Origin: Ephemerocybe angulata
Lineage: Eukaryota; Basidiomycota; Agaricomycetes; Agaricales; Psathyrellaceae
Length of the DNA: 41,703 nt
Direction: 5' to 3'
NCBI GenBank assembly: GCA_013368325.1
Contig: JAACJK010000141.1
Location: 1 to 41,703 of the forward strand
In this document: positions 1 through 11,500 of the stretch, piece by piece
Position numbering within the stretch: the stretch's first letter is position 1
How the letters are laid out: each line of letters opens with the position of its first letter
Notes under the pieces: model-generated
Database searches by the model: none
What the model was told of the DNA's origin: nothing
Seen by the model: only the letters and a program-made list of their open reading frames with translations
Made by a program: the position numbers and the translations under genes

Positions 1-1
1 T

Positions 2-199
2 ATCCACCTACTCGACGTCGCTCCAAACGCGCCCACGGCGGTCCGAGCGGATCTACAGGACGTTACCGGGAGACGCACCTGGCAGGGTGGGGCGGCATGG
101 TTAGACTGGAAAAAGGTGGAGCGTCAGGACGGGGACCATGCGAGAGCCTGCGAGAGCGTACCGAATAAGCGCCCGAGCTTACCCGTATCCTACGCATAA
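2..199 (+). CDS. Partial open frame running in from the left edge, unrecognised
   Basis: A reading frame is open from the window edge to a TAA at 197-199, 65 codons with no stop. The translation has a normal residue mix (leucine-, aspartate- and tryptophan-containing, for example TWQGGAAWLDWKKVERQDGD) rather than the arginine/serine-rich look of the frames on the other strand, which is why I think it may be the 3' end of a gene that starts outside the window. I do not recognise a family. It lies 629 bp beyond the downstream end of the Helitron reading frame and points toward it. It could equally be a chance open frame. Confidence 0.3.
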   Translation: MHLLDVAPNAPTAVRADLQDVTGRRTWQGGAAWLDWKKVERQDGDHARACESVPNKRPSLPVSYA

Positions 200-456
200 G
201 CGACCTCCAGATGGTGCAGGCCAGGAGGTTAACTTCGCAAAGCATGGTGTTGCATGGTCCCCCTTCGCGTAGCCTGACGTGGCGGACGAGCGTCTCTGCT
301 GATTGATAGGTCAGTAAACGGTACCCATATAGACGATGAGGCCAGATCTTGCCGACGCAGAGAACTTCGCTTACCGATTACTGGCGGTGTGCTCAGTACT
401 ACCAGAGCAAGGGATAGTGCCGACACGGAGCACGATAAGATGATGTCAAGGAGTTG

Positions 457-536
457 CAATCACAAGACAATGCCAAACAGGTGTTTGCCGGCGCGTCAAT
501 CAAAGGACGATGCCAAACAGGGGTGGGCGCGGCAAC
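457..536. repeat. Imperfect 40-bp tandem duplication
   Basis: Two adjacent units of 40 bp (457-496 and 497-536) share the core ATGCCAAACAG and similar flanks (CAATCACAAGACA versus CAATCAAAGGACG). It sits in the otherwise featureless 200-827 stretch beyond the 3' end of the Helitron reading frame. I see no convincing gene between 200 and 827. Confidence 0.6.
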
Positions 537-827
537 CACCGGGGCCGTCGACCACACTACCCTTTAATCCGTCCCTATGTCATTCATCGCACGGAGCGCC
601 GTCGGTAGCGACTTATGGGGGAGACAGATGGGCAAACCGGTGGATAGATACGGAGGGACAGCCGCTGTGGGATGGTCCAGGTCCCCTGATTCAGAGGAGA
701 GATGAGGAAGTTCATCGTACGTTCTGAGTTATCTGCAAATGATAAGCGAGCGCCTAACAGACATACTGCGAAGATGGCAGGCGGCGCCCACAGTTGGAGA
801 GCGAAGATGGTCTGTACACATATCCGG

Positions 828-1700
828 TTAGTCTCTAATATATACAGCCAAAGATGCCACATTTCCCCCCATTACAGAGAGAGAGCGGAGCTGACTGGTA
901 GTCCTTAAAGTAAACTCGTACTCCAGCTTACCCTCATTGACCATACCGTCGTAGGCGTACACCCGCATATCATGGTCCACAACTCTCGAGCGAAGTGATT
1001 TCCACCCCAGTACACCACGCCCGCTAACCTGTACCTGCAATCAGACAGTTCCATCAAGCTATTAACAATTAGCGCTTCTTCACTGTTGCGAGCGGTAGGT
1101 TGGGCAACTCGACGCACATGAGGGATGGATACTCGTGTTCAATCATGAGGTCTCCCGCACACTCATCACACTGACCTGACACACGCTCTAAGGAGGCCAA
1201 ATACCTTGCCACTGACTCGTCTCTAGTAAGGGTTGTCCTCATTACGGTATACCGTCCGATCCCCTCGAACATGAACCCGGGGATCCGCCGATGACACCGA
1301 AACAGAGGCGGTGGTCGTGTTGGAAGGATCGGTCGGTGGAGGCACACCGTTAACAGCTCGGGTGAGAGAGTAGAGGGTCAGCACCAAGTTGCCCCTTCGG
1401 AAACCCTACAGGGTCCATCTCCCACAAGATGGTCCGAAGGCGCAGTCTGCAACTGTCTAGAGGCAGGTCATCAGCGTGCGCTGCAGCGAAAAGGTCGAAG
1501 GCATACGGGAGGATCTGACTGTCACCACAAATCGACCTAAGGAAAGTGCTATCCCGGCCATACCAAATGTACCGCAAAATGGTGAAGTACGAGTCGTACG
1601 CACAGCTCCAGTTCACATCATCCCATTTCCAGCTATGTACCCAGCCCGGTTCGTGTGCGATAGGTTGAACCACGCGAGCGGAAGCACCTGGTACAACTAA
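828..1700 (-). other. Papain/USP-fold cysteine-protease-like domain at the C-terminus of the Helitron protein
   Basis: Beyond the helicase the frame continues through a lysine/arginine-rich linker into a block with WSCAYDSYFTILRYIW (candidate nucleophile Cys near 1600), a later C-x2-C pair followed by YPSLMCVELPNL, then YRLAGVVYWGGNHF (candidate catalytic His near 1000) and VVDHDMRVYAYDGM. The order Cys box, zinc-like C-x2-C, GGNHF and YDG is that of ubiquitin-specific-protease-like cysteine peptidases. I recall similar tails on other basidiomycete Helitron proteins. Whether it is an active peptidase, and on what substrate, cannot be told from sequence. The frame changes at about 1348 and 993 inside the domain. 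Confidence 0.6.
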
Positions 1701-4700
1701 CCTCTGCACCTTAGAAGGTCGAACATCCTCGCACAGACTCTGTTCCGCCTTTCGTTTACTCGATTGTAAGCCGATCGTTTCTGCGACATGAACCATTTTT
1801 CGGAACTTCGACTGACGTTCCTCAACACCAGACAGATCGCCTGCCTTCCTCTTTCGAGAAGCGATATCAGCTTTGTCGCGGCCTGCATTCTCTGCCAAGC
1901 TTTGTACGAAAGTATAGTGGAGGCACGAAGACGCTGCACCACAGCAGGGGGGGAGTGCCCTCGAACCTCCCTTTCGTGATCTCGTCCAGTGTATCTATGA
2001 CCCTATACTCCTGACGCAGGTAGCCAGATATGCCCCGGTGAGTTTAGATTCTTTAAAGTCTCTCATATAATGGTGGATGCTGCGCTTGTGCCCCTCGAAA
2101 GAGCGGTGTACATAGCCTGATGGTTACGAGAGCGCAAAAGATCGACGACGTTCACCTCGCGTGTTTACCCTGCGAGGCATAGTCGGTCATAGCGAATTTA
2201 GGAGCACAGGTACCTGCTGGCGGGAGATGTGGATGCCGGCGTCGTTGGGGAGAACGGCGCGAAGCGCTGTGGACATTCGGGTGAGTGGAACGACATTCTC
2301 TTCTAGATGTGGGAGCTTTATGTTGTCCTTCGGATTAACTAGTTTAACAAACAGTACTTCGAGGGCGAAGCGGCCGGGAAAACCTGGGATCTCCTGGCTA
2401 GTCCAACCTTTGACCACCGCTTCCTGCCCCTTGGTAATACCAAGCTCCGTCGCGTCATTATTACGGATCATAACAGGCATACCAATACATAATGGTAGAC
2501 ATGCGGGTATGTGTTCGCTGGTATAGGGAGGGATCTCCACAAGGCCTCTTGCACCGCCGGAGTAAGTCTTATCTTTGGTTCGTTAGTGTCTCTCGCGGGC
2601 TTCTGCCTAACCCGCCCCTTTCCTCTTCCCTGCCTATCTACAGAGTAGAACATGTGCAGCGGGCGGTTATTCTCGCGTGCAAATCGAATGGCATTCATAG
2701 CGTTGATTTGATCTTTATGCGTATTCCAGGCGGTGATTACTGAAACATCGCACCACATGGGATCACCGAGATTGAGAGCAGGGTTATTGCTCGGGATTCG
2801 AGACCGAAGGAACTCTAATCCGCTTCGGTACAGTCTTTATATCGCATGTGCTCTAAACAGGTTCGCAGTGAGTCCTCAGCTGCATCTGAAGTGTTCGTCT
2901 GCCTCATGTTCTGGCGGAGCACGACGACCGTGACAAATAGATTCCACAACAAGAGACCCAGCGTGTTTTCCTGGTCTGTCTGACTCTGCCTAGGTCGCTG
3001 TACCTTCGATACTTCTCCGCTGTAAAGCGATAGACCTCTAGCGGGAGGGAGTTGTGCGAAGTCTCCAGCTACGATGATGCTGAGGCCGCCAAAAGGCATG
3101 TCTTCTAGGGTTGTGACATCTTTTAGGCGTTTATCTATAAGATAGAGGTCCTGGCAGGACACCATAGAAATTTCGTCCATGAAAATGTAGTCGACGCCTC
3201 TCATTCGGAGGCGAGCTTCGTCAAGAGCTCGACCCCCGCGAGGAGCATATGCACGTCGGTCGCCTGTAGCGACACCCAGATACGAGTGATAGGTAGAGCC
3301 GCGAACGACGGATGCCGCGGCACCGGTTGGGGCTGTCACAGCCATACGGTTCGCCTCAGATCGGATGGTGAACCAGTACCTGAGGGAGTCTATCACCCGC
3401 GTCTTGCCCGTCCCCCCCATTCACCTATGTACATCAACAATGGGGCGGGGGGACACAGATATAGAGTGTCTTGCAACGATTGAGAACGCTCTCCGCTGTT
3501 CCTCATTGAGCGAGTACTTGGTGACTGCTTCTGTTAGTTGTGCCTGCACGTCAGCGTCCGCGAGTTCGAACTCCGACAAGAAATAGGCGCCGGGCAAAAC
3601 ACGAGCATCGTTTACGACCTTGACGCCATCGTACGCAGGGTCCTTCGAACCCACATCGTCGTCGTGAGCCAGTATGTGCCCTTTCGCATTCACCAACCTC
3701 GAATCTAACACCTCTTTTCGCGCCGCTGAAACCACAGATTTCCACTTATTCGGTCCCATCATGCGGTCTGGCGCGAAGGAATCCTCTGTCGAGCGGGTCT
3801 GGGAGGACACGCTGTCGACCGTCCACCCGGCTGACTGCATGACAGCCTCTACCTCTTTCATTTGATCTAACTTTTTCTGGGACCACACACCAATACCGCT
3901 CTCCTCCAACAGAACCGCATCGAGGACGTCTGCCACGTCGGCGTCATCAGGACACTCCTCCTCTTCGTCCTCAGTATCTAAATCAGCATCCTTATCGTAC
4001 TGAGCGGCGACCTGGAGCTTCAGCTGTGCGTGGTAGTCATCACGAGCATCGTAGCATTCATGTCGGATGTTCATGTTGCTGATTATCTGAAGGTGCCTAT
4101 CTGAAAACGAATACCTATCGAACGCTGCATCCCAACTTTCGCATGACGACTTCAAATCGAGCGGAGACCTCCAGGGTACGAAGAGAGTGAGTATAGTGCA
4201 ACAATAGTACTCGCGATCGTCTCCATCGGGTCTCGGTAGATAAGCCCCGAGGAAGTTGGGGACGACAGTCTGCATCCTTCGGACATCGTAAGCAATGCGA
4301 TGGGACTTGAATAGAGGATGCCCTCTCTGATAGCATAAGAGCGTCTTCGACGGATTTTTAACACCCACCACTGACTTACGGACGCTACACTGGATCCAGT
4401 CATACAAACATACCGCGGTAAGCTCTTCGGGTCTCATCATGTAGTCGTCGACACTTGACCGACTCAAAATCCTTCCGTAGGTCCGTTTGATCGCCACAGA
4501 GTCCTCTTCGTCCTCGTCGCCGCCGTCGTCGAAGCAGGGCTCAACGTCTTCCATTTCATGGTCAATGTCGTCTCCCACCGGAACGGGGAAGGAGTTGTCC
4601 ACGGCGCCGTCGTTGGAGCGAGGATTTTCCGCTCTGGAGGCTTCCTCTGCGGCGGCCCACTCGTTCTGTACATACACCACGTAAGTTCGCCAGTATAACT

Positions 4701-7700
4701 TCTCGAAGGAGTGACTGGAGTAATGATCCGGGTGACCAAAGCAGATACATAGCGGCCATAGGACCGCCTATCTCGATTTTCGATGTCAGAGAATTTGCCA
4801 TTTTCATTATAAGTTGCCGGGCTGCATCGTTCTCGGATTTACTTTCTACCCACACGTCTGGATTTCGTTCGAAGACATCGTATATGGAGGAAAATATTTG
4901 GTAGGTCTTCAGACCCATCTTACAGATATAGTCTGCAATATACCCAGCGGTCGCTTTAACAGCTGTACCTGAGGACAGCGAAGAACAGTCGGTGTTACAT
5001 CCGAAACAGTACACCATGACATCGTTGACCAGTGTTGATGTTGGGCTCATTCTTCATGAGGTGAATATGTCCCTCTTTGTCTACGACGGTGACCTTGGAG
5101 ATCTTCCTGGGGAAACCTCGCGGTGCACACTTTCTCCTTATTCAGACAGCCTTTCCCAACGATGAGCTGCTTGTCGACCCCCATGACCTTCACGTTTCGC
5201 TTAACGAAGCAGGAATGCACGTTGGATCGGTACAGTATATGGTCCACGGTCTCCCGGTAATGGTCCAACCATTTGTCGACCTCCGAACATTCCTCACAGG
5301 TGCAGGAGTCGGCCACTGCAGGACAAGTCGTAAGCGGAGGAGGGACAGGGAGCTTCTGGATTGGGTCTTCGATGACAGGTGCGTCATGTCCACTCGGATA
5401 CTTAGAGTCGTCGATTAACGGCTCGACGAGAAGATCGATCTCCTCTGAGTCATCCGCGTCAGGTGCGACCTCAACATTGACATCCGACTTAGGGGCAGGC
5501 TGGCGCTTAGTAGAGAACTTGGCGCTCATATCCTCCAAAGATCCGGTGAAGAAGTCGCCAGTGTGGCTTCCTTCGAGATAGGATATGAGCTCGCTCACGA
5601 ACTCGCTATCCTTAGCCATCAACCGATCCCTTACCTGTTGAGGACTCAGAGCACAGACTATCCATACCAGCATATGCAAATGTAAGGTCATGCGCCCCTG
5701 CTGCTCTACAGTGCCGTAATAGGCTGCTGTATGACCGAATATACCGGCTCTACCTTCCGGGTCTCCCCATCTGAGAAGATGCTTAATGAGCAGAAGGACC
5801 ATGAAGTGGAAGAAGCGCGCCCCGGCCACGGGGTTTTGGGCGACGAGTCGGGCTCTCTCCATGTACTCTCTCAGCTCAGGGTTAAATTCTACTTTTTTAT
5901 CCGCCCAATATATACATATGGGGTGCTTATTATCTGCAGGTGACAATGTGATGAACCACGATGGTGCACCTCTGTTCGCAATGAGTGACCAAACCTCGCT
6001 TCTCATATTCTTCTTCCCAGCGAGAGAACCGTGGACGCTACTCCCAACGTGATCTATCTGGTCCATTATAGAAAAGCATAGCTTCTCCTCTTCCGTCTCT
6101 GGGATGACCCGCTCGCCTTCTTGCAGTCTCGTAGCGATGTCCTTGATGACTACCGGGTTAATCTTGTGTACTCTTGAAGCGATGGACGCGAAGTTACTGC
6201 GCCTAGTTAAGACAATACTACCGTTTTTACTTTCCTTAATCTGCTCATCGTTGAACGCGACGATAATGAAGCGGGTTTCCGTCTGGAACCTCTTGTCATG
6301 GTACATGAGCATCCATTTCTTCTGAGTCGTCTCGGACATCCTGCCATGCAGTCTCGCAGTACCCAACCCCCCGAGCCGTAGGGAAACAACCAGGGGTAGA
6401 TCTGTGGATATAGTTGAGGATTGTTATACTTCGATTCGGGAGTGTCCGAATGGCCAACAGCCAAGACGGTACTATCCCCCGTTCGTAAATGCCTAGTTGC
6501 TGCGGCCCTTCGGGCGTCAAGAGACATGCTATCAAGACGGCTCCCGATCAGGCCATTCACGGTGAATGGGCAAGGTCCGCTGGTGGTTCCATCGTCTTCA
6601 AAGGTGTCATGAACACTCGTCGTCGACGCGACTACATTCGTGCCGTCCTCCAACGCTCTGACAACTACTTTGACGACGGATCCGCGCTCAGGATAGGTGC
6701 CTAGGGTCTCGTAGTCAATCAGTAAATCGGCATAGTCGGCGTGGTTCAGCTTGAGCCATTCAAGAGCATTCTTGACATTGTTACGGCGCACCAGCATCGG
6801 GGACCTGACGATCTCATCCTCTTCAGGTGGGTTGACCCCAGTGAAGATGAAGGCCAATACCTCGTCTACCTCACTCCGAGGAGGAGGCAGCTGGTGATAA
6901 ATTTTCATTGTAGGACACGCAAATGAAATCGCGTTAGCAATCATCTTTGAGTGCGCCGGTCGACCGGGGGCAGACGAGACACGAACGACGCAGCGGTTAG
7001 TTCGAATTCGGGCAACCAAGACCTGCTCAGCGTAGGTAAGATCGGCCAGGATACTAGGTACAGGGCCTACCCATAGTCCATTCGCAAGCGCATTATGGGG
7101 TCGTCGGCCGTTGTTGAGTGCGTCGACACAAACAGGACATATCGCGGTTAGAGATTTATCTAGAATGGGCCCAGATTCATATTCAATTGGATCCTTCGAG
7201 CTATGGCGCTCGCGTCTGGCTAGACCGGGCTCCACTAAGGGGTCGAGCGAACACGCTAACGACTCGAGAGGCGTAAGCTCAGTCAGGAGGGTCAACTGCC
7301 CACATGACGCGCATCCAGACTCTTCAAAATGTTCGGGTCGCAAGTCCTCACAGAAGTCACGAACAATAGACAGTCTATCGGCGTTGGTCAACGGAGGCGG
7401 GGGATATTTAAACACCCTTTCATCTTCTTCTGGCACCAGGACCACAGTATGGGGTTCAACGTCAGCAGCCCTGGGTTTCTGCGCAGCCTTTGGCTTGATA
7501 ACGGGGACGAACACGGCATGATAGGACGGGCAGTCTACGCACACGTGTTTTCCAAGCTCCAGTATTCCCCCAGCCTTTGAGGTACGTACAGGAAACTCCA
7601 CACCGTGGAGACTAGCCAGGCAGACCACAGTGCCGTTAGTACCTTTCTTGGCTAGCGTCATCCAAGGAACGTCGTGACACACGAAAGAGTCCCCCAGGAT

Positions 7701-8315
7701 GGTCGTCCCTGTTCTAGTACCAGCATCTTCGACGACATCCAGTGCCAACAGTCGAGCTCCGGACGCGTACGTTGGCTGAACATCGGAAGGTATATTCGCG
7801 AACTTTAGGATCTCGTCGAGAGTGAAGCTCTTAATGCTTCTGATAGCGTCGTTAATATACTCTGGTCGGGGAATGGGCTGACCCGCCCGAGACGACGAGC
7901 AAGTGAAAATGGACGTGTGGGGTTCACAACCACCACAGACATGCTCGCGCAAGACGGAGACAATGGATTCCCTGGATTGACCTCGCTGCGGTTTGAGCCC
8001 GTGGACTTTGGCGACAGACTTGAGCTCGGTCAAGTTGAGGTGGGGAAGAAGGAGTTCTAAGGGGACATCCAGCTCAAACGCACCGTCATGAGAGCCGAGT
8101 ATATTCCCGATCGATCCACGAGGGGCATATCTGACGAGTTCGTATGTTCCAGACACGTAGGCGGGACCGTCAAGGTCATTCTGCACCAGAAAGGGCCCAA
8201 GCTCTGCCCAGGTAAACTTTCTCTGCACATGTGCGCCGCCTCCGTAGAGGGAGGCGGCACCAGAATCACGGGTAACGGGTAACGCATCGTCAGGGCGAGT
8301 TGTGTCGATATGCAT
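828..8315 (-). mobile_element. Helitron-type rolling-circle DNA transposon (coding part; ends not located)
   Basis: The segment is almost filled by one long minus-strand reading frame carrying the HUH/Y2 Rep and PIF1-type helicase that define Helitrons. Helitrons normally start with TC, end with CTRR preceded by a short hairpin, and insert between A and T without target duplication. I looked for a hairpin followed by CTRR downstream of 828 and for a TC start upstream of 8315 and could not fix either end, so the span given is only the coding core. No other copy of it is visible in the window. Confidence 0.85.
828..8315 (-). CDS. Helitron Rep-helicase polyprotein with C-terminal cysteine-protease-like domain, frame broken in many places
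   Basis: Rolling-circle replication initiator plus 5'-3' DNA helicase of a Helitron. Reading from the first ATG (8315-8313): an N-terminal part with two CxxC-type clusters; a DUF6570-like block around 6900-7150 (ICPVCVDALNNG..., GLWVGPVPSILADLTYAEQ); the Helitron_like_N Rep domain with the HUH motif HLHMLVW near 5662-5682 and the two-tyrosine motif GYIADYICK near 4920; an acidic linker; then a PIF1/RecD-like helicase with Walker A (MGGTGKT, near 3400-3420), Walker B (FMDEISMVS), GDFAQLPP and LRQNMRQ, continuing to about 1990; and a protease-like tail. The frame changes at roughly 6375, 5111, 5030, 4739, 3415-3445, 2816, 2537, 2201, 2164 and 993, nearly all one-base changes at short homopolymers; conserved sequence continues in the next frame each time. 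Almost no substitution-type stops are seen. It is therefore either a recently broken element or an intact one carrying sequencing errors. An upstream exon cannot be excluded. Confidence 0.85.
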
Positions 8316-8585
8316 TTCAGAGGATAAGTAGGGTATATACAACCGTTGAGGATGTATGGTAGGAGAGACGTGGCTGTCGAAAGAGAAGGGTACATAGTCA
8401 GGAGAACGGTCCCATTACGTGTAATCACAAGTCGAAGCCTTCACGTGATAACATATACAAACAAACGTTTAATCTCTGTACATTGCCACAGGTGATAGAA
8501 AGCTATGATATACAGGACAGTGCGGGTTGACGATATAGTATCAGGGCACGACTGGATAGGCTACTGAGGTAAAAGATTCACGATA

Positions 8586-11500
8586 TCATCTCGCTTCGCC
8601 ATTTCCGATAAGCATGACCCAGCGAATATTGAAACTAACCTTCCACTGTCCCTTCTTTCCGTGGAACACGGACAAAGTGTATGCGACGACAACGAACGAA
8701 TTACGGGGGATCTCACCGTCCCACCGGGGTAGCTGATCGAGCCTGTCCAGGTCACGCTCGAGGTCCAGAACGAACCCGGTGCAATCGTAAACGGGAACTG
8801 GACACATATTATCACGTCAGCATATGGCAAGATAAAGTGGAGAAGAAGGGAAAGCACACGTACTGGTTTCCTCGATGCCAAGGCTAAACGAGTCCCCAAC
8901 AGGTGCAGACGTAGACCCCGACGCGGAGGCAGTGGCCGGACTCGGTTTCGAGGGAGAATATCTTCTAGGGGCGGGAACATCACCGTCTTCATAAATGCGA
9001 GGTTAGGTACGATATATGCGAGGGTTAGAAGTATCTTACCACCGAACAAAGACTTTGAGCAGAACTGCATCTCGTCCATCCCCAACTGCGCACCAAGAAG
9101 CTCCTTCGAAAAGGCGGAGCAGACAATCCTACCATCCGCTCGAACTCCTGACTGTGGAATACGCCATGAAGCTTCTTCTGCTTGACGCCGACGGGGCAGG
9201 GCTCGGTGATATACGACTGGGTCGCCTGGACCGCGGACAGACAGATTGCAACTCTACGATCGCTGGTGTAGAGCTGGAGCTTCGTACCCGGCGGGAGCTC
9301 GCGCACCAACACACTCTGCGTGGATGCGCGAGACGGATTGAGGAATTGCTTGTGCGACTTGAAGACGATAGCGTTTATGGCTGAACTGGATATACAGGAA
9401 CGGTAAGCGAGCGGTCAGACGGAAGCGATCGCAACGTACTCGTAGTCGAGCAGAGGACAGTCGTCAATCCAGTTGCTGAATGAATAAGTACCCTTCCCGG
9501 CTACATCCGTCCACAATTGAAACTTGCCCGACCTGTAAACCGCCGATAGAGCTGGTAAGTCGTTTATACCACCTATCTTTCAACGAACAGGACGAACCAT
9601 ACAGGATCTAAGTCTTCGTACGTTTTCTTCAGGGCCGGGTCTTGCAGAGCTTCGTCCATGACCTGACAGGTTTCGGGAGGTGTGCGAGCCTTGTTGAAAT
9701 ACGCGCCCGCGAGTGCGCGACCTGGTACAGCCGGATTCCGCTCCTTGAACATAGACTTGAAGGAACGAGCGGCGTTGGGTTTCTGCACGACCGGGGTAGA
9801 GCTGACAGCCGGCTTGGCGTCCTCTGATCCTCCGCCCGCCTCGGACTTTTGCACGACCGGAGTCGAGCGCACAGGTGGCTTGGCATCCTCGGACCCTCCG
9901 CCCGCCTCAACTGCAGAACCAGCGACGGGCTCAGAGGATTCTCCTTGCTCGCCAGCCTCGTGAACGGAGTCGCCAGGCGGCTTGACTGCATCGACAGGTG
10001 CGGACCGTTTACCAGAACGGGAGCTACCAGAGGCTGCTTTGCGGCTCGATCCTCGAACTACCGAAGCCGTGGGGTCCGACGCCTTAGACGGGCGCGCGGC
10101 AGGGGTACGGGACGACGCTTTCTGTTTCCCTGCGGAGACGATGCTGACGGGTTGCTCGGGGTCAGGCTTCGACAGTCCGGAGGACACGGTCGTGTTCGAA
10201 GTAGACTTCTTCTCTCGTGAGGTGACAGCTGGAGAGGACGCAGCCACATCGGGAGTAGACGTCGACCCTCTTCCGCTGGTGGTTCTCTTCTTGGCAGCTG
10301 ACTTTGAGGCAGATTTCTTGTCGAGCGAGATGGCGGAAACATGGGCGGGTGTGGCGGCGGATGTCGCAGTGGACACTTGATCAGCGGACGTCGGCGTTGC
10401 ACTGGCACCGGACCTTGACGACTTGGGACGAGGGGTGGATGGCGGAGGAGGGGGTGAAGATACAAGAGTGGGCGTTGTACCCTGGTTGAGGGAGGGAACC
10501 GGAGCAGAAGGCGAGGTGACTGTTGGCTTGGACTTATCGACTTGACGGGTGGCAGACGGCGCGGACGATGCAGAAGGCTCCTTCGACCTGATCGGCTTTG
10601 GCTTGACATCCTGACTGGGAGCAGACGAAGACGGTGGAGGGGCGAGGGGTTTCGACTTCGTGGACTTATCGCGGCGTGGATGGGGGGAGGGAGACGAATC
10701 GACGGGCTGGGACGTCGTACGAGTCGAGGACGACCGTCGATCGCCGTCGGGTGACTGTGCGCTTTCTGTGTTACGGTTGTTCTCAGGTACATCGACCGAA
10801 TCAGTGGGAAGCCGTGAGGATGCTGGGTCTTTGGCATGGGAGTCTGGTGTACTACCCGCTTCGTTGCTCTCCTTGTTGTCGGCTTTGCGACGTCGCGAAG
10901 AACGTCCAACCTGTTTATCGGTGGAAGGCGGAGCGTGGTCAGCGGTCGTGGCGGATTTGGTGTCCTTCCTTGATGAGCCTGTGGAGCGTACACGGCGCGC
11001 TGAGGCGGGTGACGACTTTGAGGATACAGCGTTCGCAGGAGGAGTTGACTGACTCGACTTGGCCTCCAGCACTTCGACGGAGGTCGCAGGAGTCACATGT
11101 GCCGTGGACGAAGGCTGCGAAACAGAGGGCTTCGGCTTCACGGTGGATTCTACGAAAATAAACGATGATAAGTCATAACACAACCCGAAAGTAAAGAAAA
11201 GGGACGAACGGGCACCTGGATCGGGAACGGATGGCTTGGTGTTTTTGTTCCGCTGAGGCCGCGTCGTAGATATTGCCTGGTGCTCGAGAAGGGGAGCTGT
11301 CGCGGGTGACGACGGCTCATCGTAGCTACTCGCAGGACGGAGTGAGGGACCTCCACCTGGAGTCTTCCATGGGCGAGGCTGCGTCAAGGGGAGAGCATAT
11401 ACGGAAGCAGCGTCGCTGCCACCTTCATCTTCGGAGCCTTGGTATGACGCAGAGTCGCTAGATGGCACTGTTACTACGGATACGGGCACGACAGACAGCG

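Noticed and set aside
8400..8585. Search for a Helitron 5' end (TC) and, below 828, a hairpin plus CTRR 3' end
   Set aside because: No candidate stood out by eye; without a second copy for comparison any choice would be arbitrary.
10058..11162. Long open frames on both strands inside the 1,303-aa gene (for example 10058-10993 minus, 10634-11161 plus)
   Set aside because: They are frame shadows of a GC-rich, Ser/Pro-rich coding exon and are Arg/Pro-rich without splice logic.
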